From Bacteroidota bacterium (GTDB lineage Bacteria; Bacteroidota; Bacteroidia; Cytophagales; Cyclobacteriaceae): a stretch of DNA of 64,000 nt. Below the pieces are notes generated by a model. The model searched no databases and was not told the origin of the DNA. It worked only from the letters and a program-made list of their open reading frames with translations. The stretch lies in assembly GCA_016191555.1 (NCBI GenBank), contig JACPVX010000014.1, positions 1 to 64,000 on the forward strand, given 5' to 3'. This document shows positions 52,106 to 60,320 of this stretch, one piece after another; position 1 is the stretch's first letter; the number at the start of each line of letters is the position of its first letter. Both the position numbers and the translations under genes were made by a program.

Positions 52106-52537
52106 ATGACCGACAAGCAAATACAACTTATTCAATCCAGCTGGGGACACCTGGCTCATCGTCAGGAAGATCTCTCTGACCATTTTTATAAAAATCTGAA
52201 CAATTATCTGCCGGAGCGTAAAGCTGACCTAAAAAAAATCAGGCTTGAAAAAGGTTTTGAAAAAGTAATTGAAGCAGTTCATCGCCTGATTTCTAATCTA
52301 CCTGAATTTAGTAAGGTTGAGGGCGAGTTTTCTGCTCTGGTCGATGAATTTGCTCGAAAGGGAATATCAAAGGCAGACTACGCTACTGCGTTAGTGGCCT
52401 TCTTAAATACGTTGGAAGAAAAATTAGCAAAAATATGGACGCCTGAACTGGGCGAGTGCTGGATTTTCACCTTTGCGTCCTTTCATCAGCATTTAAGCAG
52501 AAAACTATACGATCAATCATTGAAAGCAGTGATTTGA
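52106..52537 (+). CDS. Globin-like protein lacking the proximal histidine
   Basis: A 143-residue all-helical protein from the ATG at 52106 (TTG at 52085 would add seven unlikely residues). It follows the globin helix layout: QLIQSSWGHLAHRQEDLSDH (A-B helices with F-Y in DHFYKNL), an E-helix region, and the F-helix equivalent EFARKGISKADY, which aligns with QHEAKGVVTEHY of the first globin. The proximal His position is Phe82 (codon TTT at 52349-52351). G- and H-helices follow (GECWIFTFASFHQHLSRKLY). Without proximal His, normal heme ligation is not expected; it may be a non-heme sensor globin or use another ligand. It ends the plus-strand cluster; the 16-bp palindrome precedes it. Confidence 0.75.
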   Translation: MTDKQIQLIQSSWGHLAHRQEDLSDHFYKNLNNYLPERKADLKKIRLEKGFEKVIEAVHRLISNLPEFSKVEGEFSALVDEFARKGISKADYATALVAFLNTLEEKLAKIWTPELGECWIFTFASFHQHLSRKLYDQSLKAVI

Positions 52538-52619
52538 TGTTTACCGATATTACCTGTCTCTTTGCAAGCAGGCGTACTTACGTGGGGTGGGTATGCTTCG
52601 CTTGCAAAAGGCGGTAATG

Positions 52620-53345
52620 CTATCCAATCTTCTTTAAGCTCGCCAGCAAAGCATCTTTGTAGGTTGAGCCAATCGGCAAAACAACTGAGCCGAGTTGTAA
52701 TTCTTGCCGATCCAAATTAAGTTGATTGATTTTAGTAGCATCGACTACCACCGATCGGTGTGTGCGAACAAAATGATCCGGCAACTTCGCGAGCAGGTCA
52801 TTCAGCGAAATGCGTACGACAAATTTTTTCTCATGAGTGCAGAGTGTGCAGTATTTATCTTCTGCCTCTATATAAGCAATGGAACTGATGGGCACCTTGA
52901 TTAGACTATTCTTTTCTTTTATAAAAAAGCTATCCTTTACAATTACATCGCGCTCAGCCATCACATTCTTTGCTTCACCGGCAATTTGAGAAATCACCAG
53001 ATCAATGGTGTTTTGTAACATCAGGCTATCAAATGGCTTGAGAATAAATGCAACAGGCCTTGTGCTTTTCGCCTTTTCAAAAACTTCGCGTTCGCGCAAT
53101 GAGGTGATGAAAATAATTGGTGTGTGTGCCGCCACCCGTTCAGCCAATTCAATTCCATTTAGCGCTCCGGCAATATGAATATCCAACAATAATAGATCCG
53201 GTTTAATCGCCTTGATGGCCAACAATGCTTCTTCGCCATTTGAAAATTGCCCAGCCAACTCGTAGCCCGCTTGCTCAACAATCATCTGAATGGTCTCCGC
53301 ATAAATCGGATCATCCTCCACCGAAACAATTCTAAATTTAGCCAT
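52620..53345 (-). CDS. LytTR-family response regulator (second system)
   Basis: A 241-residue regulator. Receiver with acidic D-D in VEDDPIYAE, phosphoacceptor Asp55 in LLLLDIHIAGALNGIELAER, the Thr/Ser in IIFITSLRE and Lys in FILKPFDSL. The LytTR domain covers about residues 140-238 (FIKEKNSLIKVPISSIAYIE, then YCTLCTHEKKFVVRISLNDL and FVRTHRSVVVDATKIN). Its start overlaps the 3' end of the TPR-kinase gene by 8 nt, so they are a coupled pair. The loop H-I-A-G-A-L-N-G after the Asp is longer than usual, a form found in a subgroup of LytTR receivers. Confidence 0.94.
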   Translation of the reverse strand: MAKFRIVSVEDDPIYAETIQMIVEQAGYELAGQFSNGEEALLAIKAIKPDLLLLDIHIAGALNGIELAERVAAHTPIIFITSLREREVFEKAKSTRPVAFILKPFDSLMLQNTIDLVISQIAGEAKNVMAERDVIVKDSFFIKEKNSLIKVPISSIAYIEAEDKYCTLCTHEKKFVVRISLNDLLAKLPDHFVRTHRSVVVDATKINQLNLDRQELQLGSVVLPIGSTYKDALLASLKKIG

Positions 53346-55521
53346 GAATCATTTCTTTCTTTAGTTCTTGCAACTCCTTTGGTTGAAATGAAGGTGTCGA
53401 AAAAGAAAACACCGTTCCCTTGCCCACTTCACTATTCACGTTGATCGTACCCTTATTGAGTGCTACATATTCTGCGCAAAGCATCAAACCAAGCCCTGTT
53501 CCCTTTTCTCCAGAGGTGCCACTGGTCGTTTTGTTTTCCGAAAGTGCAAAAAGGGTAGCCATTTTTTCCTGGGGCACGCCAACTCCGGTGTCTCTCACAT
53601 CCATCCAAACAAAATCTCCTGCCAAGCGAGCGTCCAGCGTAATTGCTCCGTTCAAAGGCGTAAACTTAATAGCATTGGAAAGTAAGTTGCGAAGCACCGT
53701 TGACAAGGCATTTTTATCAGCAAAGACAAACAAGTCATCGGTCGTACGATCTGAAAATTGAATTTGCTTCAGTTCCAGCGAATGCTGAAAAAATCCAAAA
53801 CACTCTTGAGTCAATTGACGAAGTTGAATAGGCTCTGGCCGATACGGCACTGCATCGGTTTGCGACATTGCCCAACTCAATAGGTTGTTTAATAGCGTAT
53901 CTAATTGCCGGGCTGACTGTGTGATTTTGCTTCCAAATGCTTTTACTTTCTCCAGATCATTTTTCGAAATGTGCCAATTCAACAAATCGTTGATGCCGGA
54001 GAAAGAAGTAATAGGCCCACGAAGATCATGTCCTACAATAGCAAAAAAACGATCTTTGGTCTGATTGAGTTTCCGTAGCTCTTCGTTCTTTGCTGCTAAC
54101 ATTCCTCTGTTTTTCTTCAACGCTATATAAGCAAAAGCTCCGACCACCAAAACGAGTGTTACCAAACTCAAACCCACAATTAAAAATGTAGCTTTCGTTT
54201 CCTCTTCGCCTAGCTGCGCATCTGCCGCCAGCTTTTGCGCACGCACCAAGGCCAGTTCTTTTTCTTTTTTATCGTTTTCATAAAGCGCCTCCATGTTGGC
54301 CACTTGTTTGATCTTTTCTTCGTTGTTGATGGAATCTTTAAGCTGATTGAGTTGACGACTATACGCAAATGCTTTGTTGAAATCCTTGTTCGCCTCATAG
54401 ATCAAAGTCAGAACTTCTAAAAATCCTTTCTGCAATTCTTTGGCGTTGATGAAAAGTGCCAAAGCCTGTCCTTCGGAAGCATGCACGAGCGCTTGATTAT
54501 TTTGCTTTAGTTGATATTCAATTTGCGAAAGCAACAGAATAGATTCAGCAATTCCATACTTCTCACCACCCGCCCGATGCAAATGAATCGCCTTCTCTGC
54601 TTCTTCTTTGGCCTGACTCCACTCGGCATTGTTTTTATAATGCAATCCAAAATAATAATGATCTTGCGCAATTCCATTTTGATGCTGTGCCCGCTCGTTG
54701 ATTCGCAGAGCCCGCGTGAGATAAAAAATAGCCGAATCTGATTTGCCGGCAGAAGAATACAAATTACCCAACTCCTCATTTACATAAGCCACACCGGTGT
54801 TGTCCAGTTCGTTATCCTGATCATATAACTTTAGCGCGGTGAGCAAATAGTACTTTGCCTTTACAATCTCGTTCATACTCATGTACGTCTTTCCAATGTT
54901 CTGTGCAGCACGAGGCGAAGGTGCGGTTTGGTAGGATTGAAAAAAATATTTTAAGGCAAGCGGGTAATTACCCATTTCTCGATATACCGTGGCGATGTTA
55001 TTGTTTCGATTGGCGATACCAATTTTTTCATTCAGCCTGATAAAAATATTCAACGATTTGAAATAGTAATACAACGCGCTGTCAGTTTTGCTTTTGTAAT
55101 TGGTGATTACCCCCAATAAATTATACGCAAGCGCTTTCTCTTTAATGACAAATCGACTGCTGTCAGTAGGCGATTGCCGAATAGCTTGATGAAGATACGA
55201 AGTGGCCAAATCGTATTCACCCTTCACCACCAATATAATAGCAATGTATCGGAGTGCGCGAGGAAGAAGGCGCGTGATTTTCTTTTGATCCACCAGAGTT
55301 TTTGCCTGCGTAGCGAAGATCATAGCAGTATCCGCATTTACTTCGCAATAGAAATCGGCCAACTGAATAAGTGCCTCTATGCGGGTGGTGTCCGCTATCT
55401 TTTTGCTTGCTAAAAGGCGATGAAGACTGTCTGCGCGATTTATTTGCGCCCAACTCATCTGCGGCAACGCGCACAACAACCACACAACAACAGCTATAAC
55501 TCTTCGCATGACGGGGCTCAT
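53338..55521 (-). CDS. TPR-containing sensor histidine kinase (HisKA type)
   Basis: A 727-residue sensor. Signal peptide (about 1-26, ending M-S-W-A-Q), a periplasmic TPR array of about seven repeats (residues 40-390), a membrane helix near 450-470 (ATFLIVGLSLVTLVLVVGAF), a coiled coil, and a classical HisKA domain with His498 in FAIVGHDLRGPITSFS. ATPase boxes: RNLLSNAIKFTP, DVRDTGVGVP, T-G-L-G-L-M-L-C. It differs from the plus-strand LytS-type kinases in phosphoacceptor class but shares the TPR-sensor plan. It pairs with the LytTR regulator it overlaps by 8 nt. Start could also be the ATG at 55509. Confidence 0.93.
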   Translation of the reverse strand: MSPVMRRVIAVVVWLLCALPQMSWAQINRADSLHRLLASKKIADTTRIEALIQLADFYCEVNADTAMIFATQAKTLVDQKKITRLLPRALRYIAIILVVKGEYDLATSYLHQAIRQSPTDSSRFVIKEKALAYNLLGVITNYKSKTDSALYYYFKSLNIFIRLNEKIGIANRNNNIATVYREMGNYPLALKYFFQSYQTAPSPRAAQNIGKTYMSMNEIVKAKYYLLTALKLYDQDNELDNTGVAYVNEELGNLYSSAGKSDSAIFYLTRALRINERAQHQNGIAQDHYYFGLHYKNNAEWSQAKEEAEKAIHLHRAGGEKYGIAESILLLSQIEYQLKQNNQALVHASEGQALALFINAKELQKGFLEVLTLIYEANKDFNKAFAYSRQLNQLKDSINNEEKIKQVANMEALYENDKKEKELALVRAQKLAADAQLGEEETKATFLIVGLSLVTLVLVVGAFAYIALKKNRGMLAAKNEELRKLNQTKDRFFAIVGHDLRGPITSFSGINDLLNWHISKNDLEKVKAFGSKITQSARQLDTLLNNLLSWAMSQTDAVPYRPEPIQLRQLTQECFGFFQHSLELKQIQFSDRTTDDLFVFADKNALSTVLRNLLSNAIKFTPLNGAITLDARLAGDFVWMDVRDTGVGVPQEKMATLFALSENKTTSGTSGEKGTGLGLMLCAEYVALNKGTINVNSEVGKGTVFSFSTPSFQPKELQELKKEMIHG

Positions 55522-55708
55522 ATCTTAAAAATATCCTTTTTTTCAGATTATCGAAAGGGTTTTGGCTATTCAGTCAGCTTGCCCTAAAGGAACTACCTGT
55601 TGAGTAAAATTTTCGCGCCATCCAAACACTGGTTCGCGACCGGATTTGACTCATTGACAGACATTCTTCTGTTTGATAACCCTGAAACCGCTAACATTAT
55701 TTAAAAAA

Positions 55709-55843
55709 ATGATAGCAGCCAACCCCCACGGTTCTATGAGAAAGATTTACATAAAAGTGGATACTTTTATCAGAAGGGAATGGTTCTTGTTGATCACTTT
55801 GAGCGCCATCACTGTAATTGTGTTGTTGTTCGAAGTTTTTTAA
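55709..55843 (+). CDS. Small single-helix membrane protein (44 aa)
   Basis: An open frame of 44 codons in an otherwise gene-free 480-nt region (55522-56001). It begins M-I-A-A-N-P-H-G-S, has a basic amphipathic part MRKIYIKVDTFIRREW (a second ATG at 55736 is an alternative start), and a hydrophobic helix FLLITLSAITVIVLLFEVF to the C terminus. The pattern of a basic cytoplasmic part and one helix is that of a small inner-membrane protein. Downstream, AACACTT (55877-55883) and AAGTGTT (55890-55896) could form a weak terminator stem. The rest of the intergenic region shows nothing except the lysC promoter box. No homologue recognised. Confidence 0.5.
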   Translation: MIAANPHGSMRKIYIKVDTFIRREWFLLITLSAITVIVLLFEVF

Positions 55844-55968
55844 CGGGAAACCCCAAATCTTTGCCCACCACCAGAAAACACTTCCTTACAAGTGTTCTCT
55901 CAAACCGTTGCATTTTCTAATAGACGCAACATTTTAAGCCTGCCTCTTTATTTATCAGATTCAGCCTA

Positions 55969-55976
55969 TATCTTTA
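55969..55976 (+). promoter_or_regulatory. Bacteroidota-type -7 box for aspartate kinase
   Basis: TATCTTTA, ending 25 nt before the ATG at 56002. A purine-rich AAAAAAAGGA follows it, close to a ribosome-binding site, which is rare among genes of this window. Confidence 0.45.
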
Positions 55977-56001
55977 CGGCCTTCAAAAAAAGGACAAGCA
56001 T

Positions 56002-57321
56002 ATGTTGGTTGTAAAATTTGGTGGCACTTCAGTAGGAAAGCCTGAGAGAATGAAAAAAATTGCCGAACTGGTTTTATCCATGCCCGGCAAAAAGATTGTT
56101 GTTCTTTCTGCATTGAGCGGCACCACCAATGCCTTGGTGCGAATTGGCGATCATTTGTTAGCTCAACAAAATACAGGTGCGCAAAATGAAATTGCGGAAT
56201 TAGAAAAGCATTATCTGCAATTCAGCAAAGAGCTTTACAGTTCAGAAGCTTACCAGGCCATTGGTCAGGAAATCGTGAGCCGTTACTTCAGTCTCTTCCG
56301 CTTGCTGGCGGCCGGTAAATTTGATGACCGCAGCTACCGCGAGTTACTGGCGCAAGGTGAATTGATCTCTACCGAATTTTTTTATCACCATTTGCAAGAG
56401 CGCAAGATCAGTTCGCGCTTGTTGCCCGCATTGCATTTCATGACCATCGATGAAAATCATGAACCTGAATTGGAAAAAATCAGCGAGCGGTTAAAACCTA
56501 TTCTTGAATCGGTGAATGTGGAGATTCTGGTGACGCAAGGATACATCTGTCGCAATCATAAAAATGAAATCGATAACCTGAAGCGTGGTGGCAGCGACTA
56601 CACCGCTTCTTTGATCGGAGCTGCCATTCGTGCCGAAGAAATTCAAATCTGGACGGACATTGACGGCATGCACAACAACGATCCGCGCGTGGTGAAGAAA
56701 ACAATGCCGATTGCCGAATTAACTTTTGATGAAGCTTCCGAGTTGGCGTACTTTGGCGCCAAAATTTTGCATCCTTCCACTATTGTGCCCGCACAAAAAT
56801 ATGGTGTGCCGGTTCGGTTGAAGAATACGATGGATGAAAAAGCCCCAGGCACAATCATCAGCGACAAAGGTTCAAAACATCAGTTCAAAGCCATTGCGGC
56901 CAAAGACGGCATCATCGCTATTAATATTAAGTCATCGCGCATGCTGTTAGCGTATGGCTTTTTGAGAAAAGTATTTGAGGTGTTTGAAAAGAATAAAACT
57001 TCCATCGATATGATTTCCACCTCCGAAGTGGCGGTATCGGTAACTATCGATGACAGCACCCGCCTGACTGAAATAGTGGCTGAGTTGGAGAAATTAGGTA
57101 CAATTGAAGTGGATAAAAATCAAACCATTATCTGTATTGTGGGCAATGCGCTGGCAGAAAAAGAAGCCGTACTGAAAGAAGTGTTTAGTGCCATGGGCGC
57201 CATCAAGATACGAATGGTGTCATTTGGCGGTAGCCACAACAATATTTCCATTTTGGTTGACACCACACAAAAAGATAAAGCACTTAATCTGCTGAACGAA
57301 GGGCTTTTCAATCTGAAGTAA
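56002..57321 (+). CDS. lysC: Aspartate kinase (monofunctional)
   Basis: A 439-residue cytoplasmic enzyme that phosphorylates aspartate, the first step to lysine, threonine, methionine and diaminopimelate. The N-terminal motif V-K-F-G-G-T-S-V-G is followed by VVLSALSGTTN, and the catalytic block LKRGGSDYTASLIGAAI with IQIWTDIDGMHNNDPRVV. Two ACT domains occupy the C-terminal 130 residues (MISTSEVAVSVTIDD and FGGSHNNISILVD), the usual site of feedback control by end-product amino acids. No fused homoserine dehydrogenase. It is monocistronic; the NhaD gene follows after 136 nt with its own promoter box. Confidence 0.95.
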   Translation: MLVVKFGGTSVGKPERMKKIAELVLSMPGKKIVVLSALSGTTNALVRIGDHLLAQQNTGAQNEIAELEKHYLQFSKELYSSEAYQAIGQEIVSRYFSLFRLLAAGKFDDRSYRELLAQGELISTEFFYHHLQERKISSRLLPALHFMTIDENHEPELEKISERLKPILESVNVEILVTQGYICRNHKNEIDNLKRGGSDYTASLIGAAIRAEEIQIWTDIDGMHNNDPRVVKKTMPIAELTFDEASELAYFGAKILHPSTIVPAQKYGVPVRLKNTMDEKAPGTIISDKGSKHQFKAIAAKDGIIAINIKSSRMLLAYGFLRKVFEVFEKNKTSIDMISTSEVAVSVTIDDSTRLTEIVAELEKLGTIEVDKNQTIICIVGNALAEKEAVLKEVFSAMGAIKIRMVSFGGSHNNISILVDTTQKDKALNLLNEGLFNLK

Positions 57322-57428
57322 AAGAACCCGCGCTTTCCCGAAATTAAGCATGATGAATTTTTTCATCACGCTATATTACCATACGTTGAATTTTTCAATT
57401 CGCTCGCTTGAGTTTTGATTTTTCAACT

Positions 57429-57436
57429 TATATTTA
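57429..57436 (+). promoter_or_regulatory. Bacteroidota-type -7 box for nhaD
   Basis: TATATTTA fits TAnnTTT(A/G), with TTG at 57408-57410 eighteen nucleotides upstream in the -33 position. The ATG is 21 nt downstream. Confidence 0.5.
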
Positions 57437-57457
57437 CCTTAGACCAAACCAACGCCT

Positions 57458-58741
57458 ATGGAACTGTACGTCATTCTTGTCTTCGTGGTGGGCTATATCG
57501 CCATCGCTATGGAGCACCCCATCAAAATCAACAAAACGGCCTCGGCACTACTAACAGGCGTTATCTGCTGGACACTTTATGCCGTTTCCGAGAACGATGC
57601 TATCAAAGTGGGAGGAGAATTATCCCATCATTTAGCCAGTGTTTCCGAAATTCTCTTTTTCCTGATGGGCGCCATGACCATTGTTGAATTGGTCGATGCC
57701 TACCAGGGATTTCGCATCATCACCGATCGCATAAATACAAAAAATCCCAAAGTTTTGCTGTGGATGATTTGCTTCGTTACGTTCTTTCTTTCAGCAATCT
57801 TAGATAACCTTACTACTTCCATTGTGATGGTGTCGCTCATCCGTAAATTAATCCCCAATAAAGAAATGCGGATGTTTTTTGCCGGTATGATCATTATTGC
57901 TGCCAATGCCGGTGGCGCCTGGACACCCATTGGAGATGTTACTACTACTATGCTGTGGATTGGCGGACAAATTTCTACGTTCGCCATTATGAAAGGCTTG
58001 TTCATACCAAGTATATTGTGTTTGCTGGTGCCACTCATTTATTTGAGCTTTACCCTGAAAGGTGATTTGGGTGAATACCACCACACGGCCCACATGCACA
58101 CGCATGACGAGGAAGGCCCTGTGAAAGGAAGCACGGTCATGCTTTGTTTAGGTATTGGTGCACTCATCTTTGTTCCCATTTTCAAAACCATCACACACTT
58201 GCCTCCATACATTGGTATGCTCATGGGGCTTGGTGTTTTGTGGGTAGTATCCGAATTGATCAACCCACATGCTGATGAAGCTGCGCGCAGACCATTTACC
58301 GCTGCCGGTGCGCTTTCGCGGATTGACTCATCCAGTGTGTTGTTCTTCTTAGGAATTTTGTTGGCCGTAGGTGCGCTAGAATCGATGCACATCTTACAAC
58401 ATTTCGCGGCATCGTTGGATTCTGCTTTGGGCGATAACCGAGTGATTATTACATTCATCGGGTTGCTTTCTGCCATCGTTGATAACGTGCCGTTGGTGGC
58501 GGCCAGCATGGGTATGTACAGCTTAGATACATACCCGATGGATTCAATGATTTGGGAATACCTGGCCTACTGTGCCGGTACCGGTGGAAGTATTTTGATC
58601 ATCGGATCTGCAGCCGGTGTGGCCGTAATGGGTATGGAGAAAATTGATTTTATCTGGTACCTGAAAAAAATAAGTCTGATTGCTTTGCTCGGTTATTTTG
58701 CCGGTGCACTGAGCTACCTCGCTATCGAGCAGTTTATGTAA
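57458..58741 (+). CDS. nhaD: Na+/H+ antiporter, NhaD family
   Basis: A 427-residue inner-membrane antiporter of the ion-transporter superfamily, with about eleven helices. Family blocks: FVVGYIAIAMEHPIKINKTA, EILFFLMGAMTIVELVDAYQ, FLSAILDNLTTSIVMVSLIR with the conserved D-N-L-T-T, and NAGGAWTPIGDVTTTMLWIG; the second inverted half carries AIVDNVPLVAASMGMYSL. NhaD exports Na+ (or Li+) in exchange for protons, mainly at alkaline pH. A His-rich cytoplasmic loop H-H-T-A-H-M-H-T-H-D lies near residue 208. Together with NhaC at 19255 it points to a life with significant sodium. Confidence 0.95.
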   Translation: MELYVILVFVVGYIAIAMEHPIKINKTASALLTGVICWTLYAVSENDAIKVGGELSHHLASVSEILFFLMGAMTIVELVDAYQGFRIITDRINTKNPKVLLWMICFVTFFLSAILDNLTTSIVMVSLIRKLIPNKEMRMFFAGMIIIAANAGGAWTPIGDVTTTMLWIGGQISTFAIMKGLFIPSILCLLVPLIYLSFTLKGDLGEYHHTAHMHTHDEEGPVKGSTVMLCLGIGALIFVPIFKTITHLPPYIGMLMGLGVLWVVSELINPHADEAARRPFTAAGALSRIDSSSVLFFLGILLAVGALESMHILQHFAASLDSALGDNRVIITFIGLLSAIVDNVPLVAASMGMYSLDTYPMDSMIWEYLAYCAGTGGSILIIGSAAGVAVMGMEKIDFIWYLKKISLIALLGYFAGALSYLAIEQFM

Positions 58742-58764
58742 ATATTATCATCTGAACATAAAAG

Positions 58765-58796
58765 AAGAGGCTAATGAATGCACATCAGCCTCTTTT
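58765..58796 (+). terminator. Intrinsic terminator after nhaD
   Basis: Stem AAGAGGCT (58765-58772) and AGCCTCTT (58787-58794), extended inside by ATG/CAT after a one-base mismatch, then TTCATTT. Confidence 0.7.
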
Positions 58797-58852
58797 CATT
58801 TATATGTAATTCTAAATGACTAATTCCTTCCATTCAATTTCACATTGAAGAG

Positions 58853-58898
58853 GGCGCCTGACGGCTGATAGGTGGAAAATTAATAGCCGTCTGACGCC
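58853..58898. repeat. Imperfect hairpin at the 3' end of the glutamate dehydrogenase-family gene
   Basis: Arms 58853-58866 and 58885-58898 pair over 14 positions with two mismatches; the core GACGGCT/AGCCGTC is perfect. It lies 7 nt after the stop codon of the minus-strand dehydrogenase gene and may act as its terminator or RNA 3' end, though no U-tract follows. Confidence 0.5.
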
Positions 58899-58904
58899 TA
58901 TTTT

Positions 58905-60164
58905 CTATTTCACCAATTCTTTCAACGCAATTTCAAAAGAGGCTTGTGCTATCTTGGTTTTAGCCGGATTACTCTTTCTGGTTTTCTCAAGAGCTGCACG
59001 TATTGTCTTTGAAATATCATTAAAAATAGAAGCGTCATCCATCGCTACTTCGCTTTCCATAAAGTAGGCAAACACACGGGCCATTCCGCAATTGGCAATA
59101 AAATCAGGTATCACAGAAAATTTCTCATCGGCATACAAACCCGTGGAGCCAAAAAATATTTCCGGATCGGAGAATGGCACATTGGCACCGCAAGAAAACA
59201 CCTCCACTTTCGAGGCGATCATGCGGTCTACTTGTTCTTTTGTAACCAAGCGCGAAGCAGCAGCAGGAATAAATACTTCAAATTCCAAATCCCAAATTTT
59301 TTCATTCACTGTTTCGAACGAAAGCAAATCTTCCGTTACCAATCGGTTGCCCTGACGATTGACCACCAATTTACAAATCTCTTCATGCGATATTCCTTTT
59401 TGGTTGATGAGGCCACCTTCGCGGGTTAAGATTCCTACCACCACTGCACCGAGCTGCGACAAATAAAATCCGGCTGCAGCACCCACATTTCCCCAGCCTT
59501 GCACTACTACTCGCTTTCCTTTTATTTGACCACTCTTGCCCTCTGAAGATTTATCGATAGGGGGCCATAATTCATAATAATGCCGCACCGCTTCGGCTAC
59601 ACCATATCCGGTGCACATATCTGCTATGGTATATTTCTTTGACAGCGAAGGTGTGTATTTAGGATCTTCAATCACCTTCACAACACCTTGACGCAATTGC
59701 CCGATCCGATTCACCTTTTGGGGCTCGGTTGGTTTATAGTGGCCGGTAAAAACGCCTTCTTGCGGATGCCAAATCCCGACATCTTCCGTATGCGGAATCA
59801 CTTCATGAATCTCATCAACATTCAAATCGCCTCCGGTACCATAATAATATTTGAGTAACGGCATCACCGCTGTATACCAGCGATGCAGCACTCCTTCCTT
59901 GCGGGGATCATTGGGATCGAAGTTGATTCCCGATTTAGCTCCACCGATCGGGGGACCGCTCACCGTAAATTTGACTTCCATCGTTTTGGCAAGCGACTCC
60001 ACTTCTCGCTTGTCAAGGCCAACGCGCATGCGCGTGCCTCCACCTGCCGCACCACCGCGCAACGAATTAATCACCACCCACCCAACGGCTTCCGTTTCGG
60101 CATCTTTCCATTCAAAAACAATTTCGGGGCGTTTGTTTTCAAACTTTTGCAAGAGTTCTTTCAT
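58905..60164 (-). CDS. Glu/Leu/Phe/Val dehydrogenase (glutamate dehydrogenase-like)
   Basis: A 419-residue NAD(P)-dependent amino acid dehydrogenase, from the ATG at 60164 (a TTG at 60182 is upstream). The start M-K-E-L-L-Q-K-F-E-N-K-R-P is conserved in Bacteroidota enzymes. The substrate domain has SLRGGAAGGGTRMRVG and GPPIGGAKSGINFDP with the catalytic Lys, and the nucleotide domain GKRVVVQGWGNVGAAAGFYL. It interconverts an amino acid, probably glutamate, and its 2-oxo acid plus ammonia. It is divergent from coaX. Which amino acid is preferred cannot be told with certainty from motifs alone. Confidence 0.92.
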   Translation of the reverse strand: MKELLQKFENKRPEIVFEWKDAETEAVGWVVINSLRGGAAGGGTRMRVGLDKREVESLAKTMEVKFTVSGPPIGGAKSGINFDPNDPRKEGVLHRWYTAVMPLLKYYYGTGGDLNVDEIHEVIPHTEDVGIWHPQEGVFTGHYKPTEPQKVNRIGQLRQGVVKVIEDPKYTPSLSKKYTIADMCTGYGVAEAVRHYYELWPPIDKSSEGKSGQIKGKRVVVQGWGNVGAAAGFYLSQLGAVVVGILTREGGLINQKGISHEEICKLVVNRQGNRLVTEDLLSFETVNEKIWDLEFEVFIPAAASRLVTKEQVDRMIASKVEVFSCGANVPFSDPEIFFGSTGLYADEKFSVIPDFIANCGMARVFAYFMESEVAMDDASIFNDISKTIRAALEKTRKSNPAKTKIAQASFEIALKELVK

Positions 60165-60320
60165 CTGTATATAGAGTTTCAATGCGGTTTTGTTACCACT
60201 AATAGAGGTTCCGCAAAGGTTTGCAAAATTGAACTAAAGTGTTGAGGTACGCAATGTGTAATTTTATTTTTCAGCGATGCTGCATTCCAAACGAGTGACC
60301 CATTTACTATTGCTACTTTT

